Below, piece by piece: positions 53,804 through 64,000 of a DNA stretch of 64,000 nucleotides (its first letter is position 1; every line of letters starts with the position of its first letter). Location: positions 124,001 through 188,000 of the forward strand of contig JABYQS010000022.1 in the NCBI GenBank assembly GCA_022592435.1, given 5' to 3'. Origin of the DNA: Cerioporus squamosus. Its lineage: Eukaryota; Basidiomycota; Agaricomycetes; Polyporales; Polyporaceae. The translations under genes were made by a program, and so were the position numbers. Below the pieces are notes generated by a model. It was not told the origin of the DNA. It searched no databases and saw only the letters and a list, made by a program, of their open reading frames with translations.

Positions 53804-55671
53804 CTACTTCTTGTAGCCATCCTGCTCAAGTATCCAATCCCGATGACGCACCCACGACCCCGCCTCGAGCTGCACGAACACCTTCAGCCGCTCCATGTCG
53901 TATGGCAGACTCGAGTCCGCCTGCAGAGCCCGCACCACGTAGGAGCTGCCAGCCGCACGACTCGCCTTCAGCACCGTCGACATAGCCTAAGCCCATGCCA
54001 GATGAACACTCACATGACCGTACTCTCCGCGAGCGGGTTCTCCTTGCTCCGCAACGCCGCACAGATCTCGCTCAGAGGCATCTCGCGGTGGTGCCACATG
54101 TTGTACGCGCGCAGGTGCTGTGGGCGCGGTGGCCCGCTCCCGGTCGCTCCTTGCGTCGTCGTGCTCGCGCTTGAGCCAGGGCGACTCGTGCTGCCCTGGC
54201 TGGTGGTGGTGGTCGAGCCAGCCGGCTCAAACTCGCCGGTGTAAACGAGCGGACGGGAATATACGTTTCCTCGGGCCCGGGGCGCCGATGGACCTGCCTG
54301 TGTGGACGGGGTGGACGAGGTTGACGCGGTGCGGCGGAGTGTTGCGGGAGCGCGTGGTTCAGCCTGAATTTCCGCAGCGTTGTCTGTCACAACGACGTCA
54401 CTAGTCGCAGCGGCTTGATGAACAGCGGTAGTCGCTGCCGCCATAGCGGCAGCAATGGTAGCAGCCCTCTTCTCCTGGTAGACCCTCCGCAAGTCGGTCG
54501 AGCAGTCCTCCCACGTAATCTCGGTCCCATTCTCCTTCGCCATGGCCATCAAGGTACTGTAGACCATCAACGCACAGTGCGCGTCGTTCGCCGCGTACGT
54601 GATCTGCTGCGGGGCCAGCTTTGCCTTCCAGTCGCTCGTGCGGACCTTGCCCTTGTCGAGCGTCTTGCCGGTGTATCGCTCGACGACTTTGGCGAGCGCG
54701 ACGATGGAGCGGTTGAACGATTGCGAGAACGTGGGGTCCGCTTGCCGTGCGAGTCCGCCGAGCTCGACGAGCCCGGCTGGGAGAAGGCCAAAGTCTCGGA
54801 AGAGTTTCTGACCGTCGTCTGCATAGTACTGCTGTGAGTGAACGTTGACACAGAAGTCAAAGGAGACTTACTGCGGATGTTGGCGCCAAGCTTGATGATA
54901 TCCTTGTTCTCTATGATCTCCTGTGTGAGCAGTATCGTCAGAAGTGGCCATCCCGCGGCGAGCGCCGACTATTACCTTGACTTTCTGCGGAAATTCTGCT
55001 CGATGCTGTCAACGATAGAAAAAAGCCAGCAATGCCTCAGACGTACTGCTCATCGCGCTGACTTGTATCAGGACTATCATGCGAGAGTCGCATATCTGGA
55101 CCAGAGCCGTACGCCACTCCTTCGGCGCCTGGCCACGGCGGAAGGTGACGGGCCACTCGAGATCGAAGCCAAGTGGGCCCTTGAGGCATTGCACAAGCTC
55201 GTTAGCTTCTTCCTCGTGGCGGGTGTACACGACGGCCGGAATAGGAGGATACTGCTTGAACGAGTACAGCGGAAGCGTCTCCTTCTCCGACGGAGCGGGA
55301 GTCACCGAGCTGTTCGCATTGCCGGAGGTTGCGGCTACAGCTGCCTCAGGCTGGTTCTCGATGTCGCTCGTTGTTCGCTGGATGGGGAGAGGAGCAGTGG
55401 CTTTGGCTTTGCCCTTCGAGGCGGGTTTGCTCGCGGCAGCTCCTAAGGTCCCAACAGTGGCGTGGGGGCCGACGTCCGGTGAAGAGGCGACGGAACCCAT
55501 AGCAAAAGGGATATGGCTCCTGCAGAGGTGGTGAGTGATGTGCACAGAGCGACGTGAAAGTCGTCCAGGAGCAAGAAGTGTCTCCCGTGCGATAGCAAAC
55601 ATAGCCCTAGGCAAGCCAATCATAGACAGTTTGCCCAGTGGCTGAGTAGAAAGGAGCTGCAACCTGACCAT
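53804..55671 (-). CDS. WRN-type 3'-5' exonuclease domain protein (DEDDy)
   Basis: Nuclease of the RNase H-like DEDDy group, which includes the exonuclease domain of Werner protein and plant WEX, acting on DNA or RNA 3' ends. About five exons run from the ATG at 55671 to the TAG at 53804-53806. Exo I is GFDLEW (Asp170, Glu172). Exo II lies around LGANIR and the next exon's DDGQKLFRDFG. Exo III is TYAANDAHCAL, with Tyr four residues before the Asp. A long Ser/Thr/Pro-rich linker follows, then a conserved C-terminal part (RAYNMWHHREMPLSEICAAL and RHRDWILEQDGYKK) that looks helical and may bind nucleic acid. No helicase domain is present. A second ATG at residue 58 (MGSVASS) would remove a basic, presequence-like N-terminus. 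Confidence 0.85.
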
Positions 55672-57723
55672 GACTGGGCAAGTTGCACCACTTTATACTA
55701 CTCGTGTTTCGAGCAAAGCGTCCGCGACTTGCGTCAAAGCTCGCGAATCGAGGCCCGGAGGCAAGGCTGGCACCTTTTCTGCGCCCTTAGATATACTCAA
55801 CGTACGTGCTCGCAGTCCTAAACGGGTTCTTGATCGGCGCTGACGACTTCGTGGCGACTTGCGGAGCTGGTCCAGCCAGCCAGTTGGGTATCTCTGCGTC
55901 AAGTGCGGCGAGGATCTTCGACCTCGGTTTGCTGGATGTCGTCGCAATTGGAGAGGTGGATCGTAGCCGAGCCTTTGAGGGTGAGCTTGGTGGACTCAGG
56001 CGACAAAGAGCCACCGATAGCTTTGTGTCCTTAAGCGCGTTTGTTACCATATCGGCGCTGCGAAAAATGATGTCAACATCGCTTGAGTGCATACATGTGA
56101 GCCACGTTTTCGTACACATATGTAAAATTTAGTGTCTTAAAGCACTTAACCACCAGACCGGGGTTGGGAAGTTCAAGTTGGCGGTAGAAGACAAGCAACA
56201 CACCGCGCGATGCGCGACGCGACGCGGATTCAACATCACGGGACCGCGCGCTTCCAGGCGCTGACTTAGCCTCCCAAATGCCTCGGCGATATCCGCAGCT
56301 TCCTATTCCCGCGGACCCAGACCCACATCAGACGACTGGGAACTCTTCTCGAGCCCTCTTTCCTTGCTCAAGTTGCTCTTTCCTGACTTCTTCCCTCTCT
56401 GCCGCTGGCGAAGACCAACTCGCATGCAATATCGACAGCTGTACACACGATCGGAGTGGCAACCGTCCTCGGAGAGGAAGAATAAGTTGGCCGAGCGCCC
56501 GCCACCGCGTCCGCAGTCAGATCGCACACCAAGCTCCTCCGACAGGAGAGGAAGTGAGCGGAAGAGGCGCACGGGAGGCGGAAGCGTAGAGAGGACAGCC
56601 GGGCAACACTCGCAGCAACGCGCAACAGAAGGCCAAGGAGGAGCGCAGGCGGAGGGCAAGGCGAAGCAGCCATACTGCGTTTCAGCACCTTGTCCGTGCT
56701 CGTGCCCCGTCCCCGCCTCTACGAGTTCTTGGCATCGAGCCAACATGTCGAACCAAGATAGGCCCAGATTGTTCTGCGAGAGTGGCTTGTATGTAGCGCG
56801 TTTAGCGTGCAAATAGGTGAGTCCGTCCGTATGTAACCTCTCCTCGTCCTTGTGGTATCTTGCAGACGACTGCATTCCTTCATCTTGCACCTTTAGGCTG
56901 TCACCGCTGTTCCCAAACTGGGCGGCTTTTGGTGCACAAGCAGCGTAACCCGCCGCCTGCGCCAGAGCGACCTTCCCTGCGGTCGTTATTGCGGACGCAG
57001 CAGCTGGAGCTTTTGTCCTATATTCGTGATCGAGTTCTTTGGGTCCTTAACTCGGCATTTGGAGTTTAAGAACTCGATGACTCGCGCCTCTTGGACCGTG
57101 GACCCAGCGCAAACAGGCCTGTCTCGAGGAAGGGCGGTGTGCCTGTCCCGAGGAAGAGCGTGGTCGCGGCGGTGGACGGCCGCGAGCACTTCCGGACGTA
57201 CCAGGAGATAACATCCAGCTGGGTCCTAAAGGGGTCGCTGAAATCGTCGCAATTATGATGTGTTTACCATGCATAACGAGTGTTTTCGGTAGAATCTTCG
57301 CAATGCTGAGTCAACCGTTGTTGCGCTGCGGCCGACTCCCCGACGTCCTCGCCGTGTGCTTCTCGTCCGCCTGCCGTCGATTCGCCCGCCACTGCCCGCC
57401 AGCTTTTGAGTTGACCATATCTCAATTCCTCTTCATGAAGGCGAAGCCATGAATTCTGTTCCGACTCTCCTACGCTATATCAATGACCCTCGGAGGATCC
57501 CTCTCGGCCTCTTGGGCATGCTTTGTACGGTCAAGCAAACGCGCGAGCGAATAGAGGTCGTACTAGTACACTCTGAGGATGCTCGTCCAGAGTGTCTACC
57601 CGCCGCTCGCGGCATGTGCATCTGCATTGCCGTTGAATCGATGAGATATATTCTACTTGCATTGACTCGATTCATGCCTGTGTAATACATGGTATAGTGG
57701 GATATCGTCAAAGGACCAATGGG
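55672..57723. other. 2-kb intergenic region, one weak small frame
   Basis: The best candidate is a 110-codon minus-strand frame at 55787-56119 with an ATG (MCTKTWLTCMHSSDVDIIF). Its second half (LAALDAEIPNWLAGPAP) looks coding-like, but I recognise no family. Two further stretches (56278-56820 and 57255-57685) give frames on both strands without support. An imperfect inverted repeat (TCGAGTTCTT / AAGAACTCGA) lies at 57027-57078. Confidence 0.35.
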
Positions 57724-58560
57724 TCAAAGGTCGATTACCACAGGATCCTCGTCCCATGCAATCCGAGTGTTCCACTTCTTCTGGACCTCAGTGATGGCTA
57801 TTGCGGCACGCCTCAGAGCTTCATCTCTGGTATAGTCGTTTGGATGAATGTTCAAGTCGACAAGGGTCGCTGCGTCGCGGATCGACTTGATGGGAACTCG
57901 AGTGTGGAACCATGAGACATATGCTACATAAGTCCAGGTCAGCACATTCCAGTTCATAGATACGGAGAAAGGGAACGTACAGGGAAGCCATACACCAGCG
58001 TCTTCGCAAGCGCACCATAGCTCTGTGCAACTGAAGTCGGATGTCCGGAAGGGCCTCAGGGAGCACATCTCGAGCGTCTCGAGCGTGATGGGGCATCCAG
58101 GGTGCTCCCGTGCGTTTCCGAATTCAACGACTCGGATGCAGTACTCGCCATCCGCCGCCTTCGAGACGACGAGGTTCCATTCAGCGAAGTCGCCATGTTC
58201 AACTCCGGCCTGGTGGATTCTTGAGAAGCGCGTTGACAGCCTGAAATCTGAATGCACCGTTAGCTTCAGATGTTGCGACGATGTAGCCCCACACGTACCT
58301 GATGTCCCGGGAATGTCGCTCTAGCATCCCCGGAAGTGCGTGGCCACAGTCACTCATGACGAGAACTCCGGTGACGCCTTCTCTAGTAGTCCCGATGAAG
58401 CAACCGTGCATGATAGCCACAACAGTGCCTTGTAAGTCACGAAGCTGATTACTGTATGGTGCACTCCGACTAGACGCCACCACTCTGTCCGGGCGTCTAA
58501 ATGTCACATGTCGGTCATGTGACACGGACACGGCGTTGGGAGAACAGCACTTCCTAACCA
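57724..58560 (-). pseudogene. protein-kinase-like fragment, N-terminus missing
   Basis: Exons on the minus strand encode a hinge region (LRDLQGTVVAIMHGCFIG, LVMSDCGHALPG) and the catalytic-loop exon RIHQAGVEHGDFAEWNLVV with VVEFGNAREHPG. A last exon, SYVSWFHTRVPIKSIRD, runs to the TGA at 57724. Unlike the other two kinase-like genes here, His-Gly-Asp and Asn are kept, while DFG is EFG. No ATG or N-lobe exon lies upstream. Between the first two exons, the acceptor that keeps the family sequence (FQAVNALL then RIHQAG) needs removal of one base, while a second acceptor 6 nt on restores frame with RLSTRFSRIHQ. Expression as a short protein is possible but a truncated relic is more likely. Confidence 0.5.
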
Positions 58561-58711
58561 CCTCCAGGTGGGATCACGGAATGGAGCGGCGGGCAGACGG
58601 CTATTGTTGCACCAATATGTACGCTAGATAGTTACATAATCTGAGACATTTGAAACATCGAGCTCTCTGCGGCTGCTCGAGTCCAACCACCTTGTGCAGC
58701 TTCACGCCACT

Positions 58712-60982
58712 ATGTCTCGTCGGAAGAACCACCGCATTGCGGCAGCTGCTCGTGCGCGTGAAGGCCGCGCTCGAGCACGCCTGGCGCAGCGTAACCTTCC
58801 GACATCTCGACCTCAGTCTCCCATCTACATTGATTCTTCTGACAGTGAACCACTGCCGCCTTCTGATCCCAAACCACCGCCGCTTGAGCTTGACTACCAT
58901 CCTGTCGACCGCAACGAACCCGAGCCACCATCGGAGCCGTCCAACGAGTCCAGTTTCACGGCACCTATAGAGGCACCTCTTGAGCCTGGGTCTTGCACAC
59001 CACCAGACGACGTCATCGATGACTCTGACGACGACTCTGTATACGAACTACAGGGCGATGAGCTCCTGTCAAGCCTTGAGAAGCAAGCGAAGACCGCTTA
59101 CCATGCGCTCATGTGTGTGAGGGACCATGAGACCTGGACGAAGAGCGAGCGCCGCCTCAAAGGAGTGCGCCCTGGGGCAGGTACATCAGCGAGGACAGTG
59201 CATTGGCACCAGAAGGCTGCGAGGGAGAAAGAGAACAAAGCCTTCCTAATCAGAGAATCGTAAGTCTGCATATACAGTCAATGTAATGCATATTGTCTTA
59301 CCTGGGGATGAAGGCAGCAAGCCAGGGCGTTCCGGGCATTCTTCAGCACCACCAAGCAGCTGGAGACAGCGTCGGACTCGCTCACGCTGCAAGACCGGGT
59401 TGCTGCTGCAGTTGCCGCCAAACAGCATGAAAGTGACATTCACTTCCGCCGTGAGCAGCTGCTGGGCTCGCGGTCGACTACGGGTGCCGGTGGAGGGCGG
59501 AGTGATGCGGGCGAGCGCGTCAAACCTCGGGTTGAAGCCAGGTTGCGCGACGATATCCGGAAGGCTGTTGAAGAGGCTCGCCGTCAGTGTGACGCTGCAT
59601 TTGTCCAACGCGGACAATCAGCTTTCATGACACAGGCGAACGTATCATTTACGGCTCCAGCACACGTCTGGAGTGTTGACATCCAGCAGACCATTGACGA
59701 CTCGCGGCGAGTGACAGACTCCGCGTTCCTGGCTCGGAGTTCAAGGGCCTTCGAGCCTGAGTTCCCGAGTGTCGCTGCCGCTGGTACCTGGGCCGTCGCA
59801 GTTGAGCTTCGAGCTGGTGAGGCGCGAAACGAGCCTGCCCTGGATGCTGAGGAGCCAGACGTGGAAGCGGACGATGAAGAAGAGGGAGATGATAGTGATT
59901 TTGAGGTGGGATACTTGTCGGATTTATCTGAAGATGCGGAAGACGTCCTCCCAGATGGTTCCCGGGAGGACAGAGATCAGTGGGACGACGAGAGCACTGC
60001 GTGCCACTCACCTGACGAGCCCCTCGGTTGCACCCCTGCCTCCTCCAACCGCGTCAACGATCCTCCTCCCACCCAGACCCCTTCAACTGTCAAGCCGACA
60101 AGTACCACATCCTCGCCTGCAGGAGTGGGCCAGAAGCGACCAGCGCCGCACGAAGACTCGGACGCACCCTGCAATGGTCAGCAAACAGGGAAGAGAAGAC
60201 AACATGACGTACCTTTGCACTGTGCTCGCCAGCTCGCTGCTGCAGCTGCCCGGACTGCCCGTCAAAACGCTCTCAAAGACATCAAAAAGGTTCTGGCATC
60301 GAAGCGGGACCTCGTCGTGGGTGGGTCGAATTCCTTGCAGGTGTATCGGGCGCGTGCGGTCCAGGCGTGCTTGCATATCATGGAGCACGAGAAAAGCGGG
60401 ATGATGGAGGCGTTGGTCGTTGCAGCAAGAGCGAACATGTTCACGGCGAAGTGGGGTGCATGGCTGGTCCGGTCGTGGGTGCGGGAATGGATACGTTCTC
60501 GCACTCTGCCAGAGTCCCATCGTGGGCGCCATTCCAAGATTGTCTCTCTCCTCAGCAATCCCACGGTTCGGGCAGGAATAAATGCGTACCTCCGCTCGCA
60601 GAAATGGTCTCAGGATCCTGTCCGACTCAAGAAGTTCTTGCATAATGAACTCGGGTTGTCTGATGCGCAGGAGTACAGCAAGATAATCATCTCAGAGGAG
60701 ATGCCACAGGGACTCAAGCACTACGTCGAGAACTCCGTCCTCCCTCGTCTGAATCTCAAGCCCGGTCGACACGGTCTCTCACTCTTGACCATGCGCCGCC
60801 TCCTCCTCAGTGAGGGGTTCACCTATTCCGAGCATCGAAAGGCAATCTATTATGATGGTCACGAACGGCCCGACGTCGTGGCTGACCGTCAAGGACGGTT
60901 TATCCCAGCGATGCAATCCATTCGCGACCGTCTTGTTCAATACGAGGTCGGCAATGTTTCGCATCAGCTCCCACCAAAGTAG
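58712..60982 (+). CDS. fungal DDE-type transposase gene, N-terminal part, cut by a hAT insertion
   Basis: Two exons in phase (58712-59259, 59314-60982) give 738 codons. The N-terminus is basic (MSRRKNHRIAAAARAREGRA), followed by Pro/Asp/Glu-rich linkers. A Lys/Arg nuclear-localisation-like QKRPAPHEDS..GKRR and a helical region follow (AVQACLHIMEHEKSGMM, WGAWLVRSWVREWIRSRTLP). Last comes the family hallmark YYDGHERPDVVADRQ..FIPAM. In related basidiomycete transposases this motif precedes the DDE catalytic core. Here the frame stops at a TAG (60980-60982) exactly where the hAT element starts, so the core is missing. A partial second copy lies at 22841-23255. The protein should bind DNA but not transpose it. 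Confidence 0.65.
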
Positions 60983-60989
60983 TGCATGA
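60982..60989. repeat. putative 8-bp target-site duplication of the hAT element
   Basis: GTGCATGA directly precedes the CAGGGGT end of the hAT element. hAT transposons duplicate 8 bp on insertion. The partner copy would lie beyond base 64000. Confidence 0.4.
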
Positions 60990-63900
60990 CAGGGGTCTAC
61001 CCCGGGGTATCGGGACCATTACCCCGACCCTTACCCTCGAGGGTAGCTACCCTCCTCCAGGGGTAGGGGTTTTGACAAGGGTATTGAGGGTGGGGTAGAG
61101 GACAAGGGTACAAGCAGGGGTCACACAGAACAATAGCGCAGCCAAGAACAATAGACTTATTGTTCTACACATAATACATGCATACTAGTCTACGGTAACT
61201 CAAGCGTCCTCGTCCTCGTCGCTGTCCGACTCCACAATGTCATGGAGGACATCCTTGTCCTTGACAAGGCCCAGACGGCTCCACTCTCCAAGACAGAGGA
61301 GTGCACGGATGGAGCGCGCGGACAAGCCGTTCCGCACGTGCGGAAGAAGCAGGCGTCCGCGGCTAAAAATGCGCTCGATGTCCACCGAGGTGCCTGTACA
61401 GCGCGCGTGTTGTGAGTAGCTCGTAAGACAAGTACGTGCGGTGGACAAGATAGACGTACCAGGGATGGTCAGGTAGGAAAGGGCCATGCGGGAGAGATGC
61501 GGGTACTCATGGCGGTGCTCCCACCACCAGCCGAGCGGATCCTTCGTGTAGACAGTGGGCTCCGCGAGGTACCGATCGACCTCGCTTCGGCGATCGACAG
61601 CACGGCGGGTCTTCTTCTGGAATGCCGGGAGGTTGTCGAAGGCATTTGTGGACTGGGAAGGTGTTTGCGGCATGGATGGGACTGGGGAATGAATGAGAAC
61701 GAGAATGCGTACCTGAGTGGCTCCCTCGACCTCGCTGTCATCGTCCCCAACGTCATCCTCCACCTCCAGATCCTGGTAGCACCGCTTGTACTCATCACGC
61801 AGCGCCTTCTCCGCAGCCTTGATCCAGTTCTTGGTCCACTTAGCGTCGGCAAAGTATTGGAGCTTCAGTGTTGGGTGCAGGACTGCAGATAAGTAGACAA
61901 GTGATGAGTACGATAGATCACGCGCGATGAATACTAACGAAAGACTTACTCATCGCGATGCGGTAGATGACTGTGTCGTCGGTTCGGTTATAATAGATGT
62001 TGAGGACGGTCTTGCCGAGGCTAGCTGCAGCGCGCACAGCAGCAGGGAGGTCGAGGTCGATAGCGAAGTCGGCGAGTTTTGAGTCCATGTGGTCCATTGC
62101 CGGGATCACAGTCGCCAGGTTCGGGGTGCCATCGCGAGAGAAGAATTTGGTAGCATCGTCGAAGAGCTGAGAGGGCAGAGGAAAGCGTGAGCGAGCAGTG
62201 GATGCGAGGCAAGGATGTCAGCGAGCGGCACAAGGCCAGCATGAGCCCAAAGAGGCAAGTGATGCGTGAGGGGCGCTAAAGGAGGGCGCACGGACCTTCA
62301 ACACGTCGCGCAAGTGCTTCGCTATCTCCCACTCCTCCCTCGTCAGCTCTAGGTCACGGAACCCCTTGTCCAAGTCGCCGGTCATTCTCTCTATCGCTTT
62401 CTGGTACTCCAAGGCGACGTCGAGCATTCGGAAGGTCGAATTCCACCGGGTACGCACATCGTGCGGCAAGACGCGCTTCGGGAGGCCAAGTCCATTGAGC
62501 AGGTCGTACCAGGCGGGGAGGCTGACGGTGGACGAGTGCAGGATCTTCTGGGCGAGGGTCCGGAGCTGTGAGCAGTGTGAGCCAGCGACAGGTGAGTCAG
62601 AATCGTCTGAACATCGTACCTTCATGAAGAGAAGCTTGACGGTGGGGATACCGGCGTGCAGGTCCTCACGGACCTCTTCATCAAGCTCATCCTCAGCGTC
62701 CACGAGTCTGTCCACGTCATCGTCACCTGCGTCGTCCTCGCCAGCAGCCAGATCAAGCCCATCATCAAGATCGAGTCCCTCCATCAACGATTCGATGGCG
62801 GCTTCAGCCTTGGTAAGTTCCTCGCCCTGCTTCTTCTTCTCCACGTCGAACAGCTTCAAGACTGCCTTCGCGCACAAGTTCACGATGTGGTCGAAGCACC
62901 GGCCCCGCGTAGAGGCACCCGCGAAGCTCTCCACGCGCTTCTTGAGTTCCTCGACCATGGTATCGTTCGGTGTGGCGTTATCTGCGGTGACGCCCAAGAT
63001 CTGCGTACCGGTAAGTACGCCTTCGTATACAGGACATATGAAGCCTGGACGCTGACCTTTTCCGTGACCTTGAACCCATTCATCATCTCATGGAACACCC
63101 GCGCCATCGTCTCGCCGGTGTGTGACTCCGCGACCTCGACAACATCAAGCAGGAACGACAGTGGCTCGCCATTGTGATGAAGATGAACAGCGAAGGCGAT
63201 GAGAGCCTTGTGGTTCGGCGACGTCCAAGCATCCATAGTGTAATTCAATTCCCCGTCGAAGTCCTATGCCATACTGGTAAACCGAAGTTCTCCGTCACAT
63301 GCTGATCACGACTCACCTGCAGCATCTTAGTGATCCGGGCCCGGCACCGCTCGAATACTCGCTGTACATCCCGCGAGACCGTCTTTGGCGACGGCAGCTG
63401 GTACTCTGGCCGGCCGGTCTTCATCAACATGACGAACGCTCGGTCTGTCATGATGTCGTAAGGGCGATAGTTTTCCGCAACCCAGCGCACGATCCACGCG
63501 CTGGTCCCAGGTCAGTGTTCCATCAGATCATCATGTGTCGACATACTCACCGGATTTCCATGGCCGTGTGGTTCCGCGTAGAAAACTTTACCTTTCCCTT
63601 TCCGTTACGCTCGAAGAAGTCCGTGATTGTACCTGTCCGTCCGAATGCCTCGACCCCGGGGCGCGCAGCCGTGGCATTCCCCATCTGTTGGGCCTCAGCG
63701 AGGATGTCGGCGCCCCAGCAAGACTCCACATGGCGGCGGAGGTTGTGCGTTGATGTTTTGTCCTGTGTGTGCGTCCAGCGAGTGGCACTGTAAGTGCATC
63801 CGGGTTTTGCGCATTCGAAGCGGTAGCCAACATGTCCATCATCCCGCACGATCTTGATGTCGGGCTTGTAGAAGGCGTACACGGCGGCATTCCACCGCTT

Positions 63901-64000
63901 CTTTTTCTCCTCTTTCCGCATGTCTCAGTGGTGTCTCGGACATAATAGTTAGTTTACGTACCAAGCTTCTCCTCGGTCTTCTCACGTGGCTTCTCGACCT
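60990..64000 (-). mobile_element. hAT-superfamily DNA transposon, one end in the window
   Basis: From CAGGGGTCTACCCC at 60990 the element runs to the right edge, and its transposase gene points leftward. The first about 130 bp are packed with GGGTA/TACCC words in both orientations (TACCCTCGAGGGTAG, GGGGTAGGGG), typical hAT subterminal repeats. CAGGGGT fits the hAT terminal consensus (CAGGG). The other terminus is outside the window. Confidence 0.7.
61200..64000 (-). CDS. hAT transposase, 5' exon outside the window
   Basis: Cut-and-paste transposase with about ten exons. A first exon (ends VEKPREKTEEKL at about 63963) runs off the right edge and joins in phase to the exon starting MRKEEKKKRWN (63921). 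A BED-type zinc finger follows: FECAKPGC, then HNLRRH. The RNase H-like core has TMDAWTSPNHKALIAFAVH (first Asp), GVTADNATPND (second Asp) and RCFDHIVNLCAKAVL. An acidic insert and a helical domain follow. The C-terminal hATC dimerisation region reads DPLGWWWEHRHEYPHLSRMA and TSVDIERIFSRGRLLL, ending in an acidic tail at 61200. I see no stop or frameshift in the parts checked, so the element may be autonomous. Confidence 0.88.

Noticed and set aside
61000..61120. telomere-like ACCCT/GGGTA repeats
   Set aside because: The units are irregular, in both orientations, and at a hAT terminus; they fit subterminal transposon repeats, not telomeric TTAGGG arrays.

Overview
The window is nuclear DNA of a filamentous basidiomycete, most likely an agaricomycete of the Polyporales type. 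The grounds are: genes on both strands with no operons; many short introns (about 45-80 nt, GT..AG); basidiomycete-typical families (F-box/leucine-rich proteins, sedolisin and proteinase-K-like secreted proteases, HNH_2 nucleases, kinase-like proteins, single-pass membrane proteins with a Ser/Thr stalk); and fungal hAT, DDE and Copia transposon sequence. The order-level guess is inference. Exon boundaries were read by hand from reading frame, splice phase and family similarity.

1-5.3 kb: a partial F-box gene, a 14-exon S8 protease, and divergently from it a mitochondrial-type HMG-CoA lyase (leucine/ketone metabolism). 5.3-17.9 kb is an accessory stretch: two genes of one PD-(D/E)XK-nuclease-like family, two kinase-like genes with eroded catalytic loops, a Copia relic, and two copies of one about 265-bp MITE in opposite orientation. 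17.9-23.3 kb: a sedolisin (S53) protease with a frameshift, an HNH_2-family gene, and a transposase fragment.

23.9-38.5 kb: a tandem pair of ABCC (MRP/Ybt1-type) transporters sharing an upstream motif. The downstream copy reads cleanly; the upstream copy has two frameshifts in one N-terminal exon. 38.7-40.8 kb: a delta-12-type fatty acid desaturase with three His boxes. 42.9-53.4 kb: three paralogous membrane proteins (two intact, one broken) interleaved with two F-box genes and an F-box 3' fragment, arranged as repeated tail-to-tail pairs.

53.8-55.7 kb: a WRN-type 3'-5' exonuclease gene. 57.7-58.6 kb: a third kinase-like fragment. 58.7-64 kb: a DDE-type transposase gene cut short where a hAT element (BED finger, catalytic core, hATC dimerisation domain) begins, with one hAT terminus in the window and the 5' exon beyond the right edge.

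Functionally this is not one pathway. Housekeeping and metabolic genes (HMG-CoA lyase, desaturase, exonuclease) alternate with secreted proteases, transporters and fast-evolving families, and transposons concentrate around the latter.
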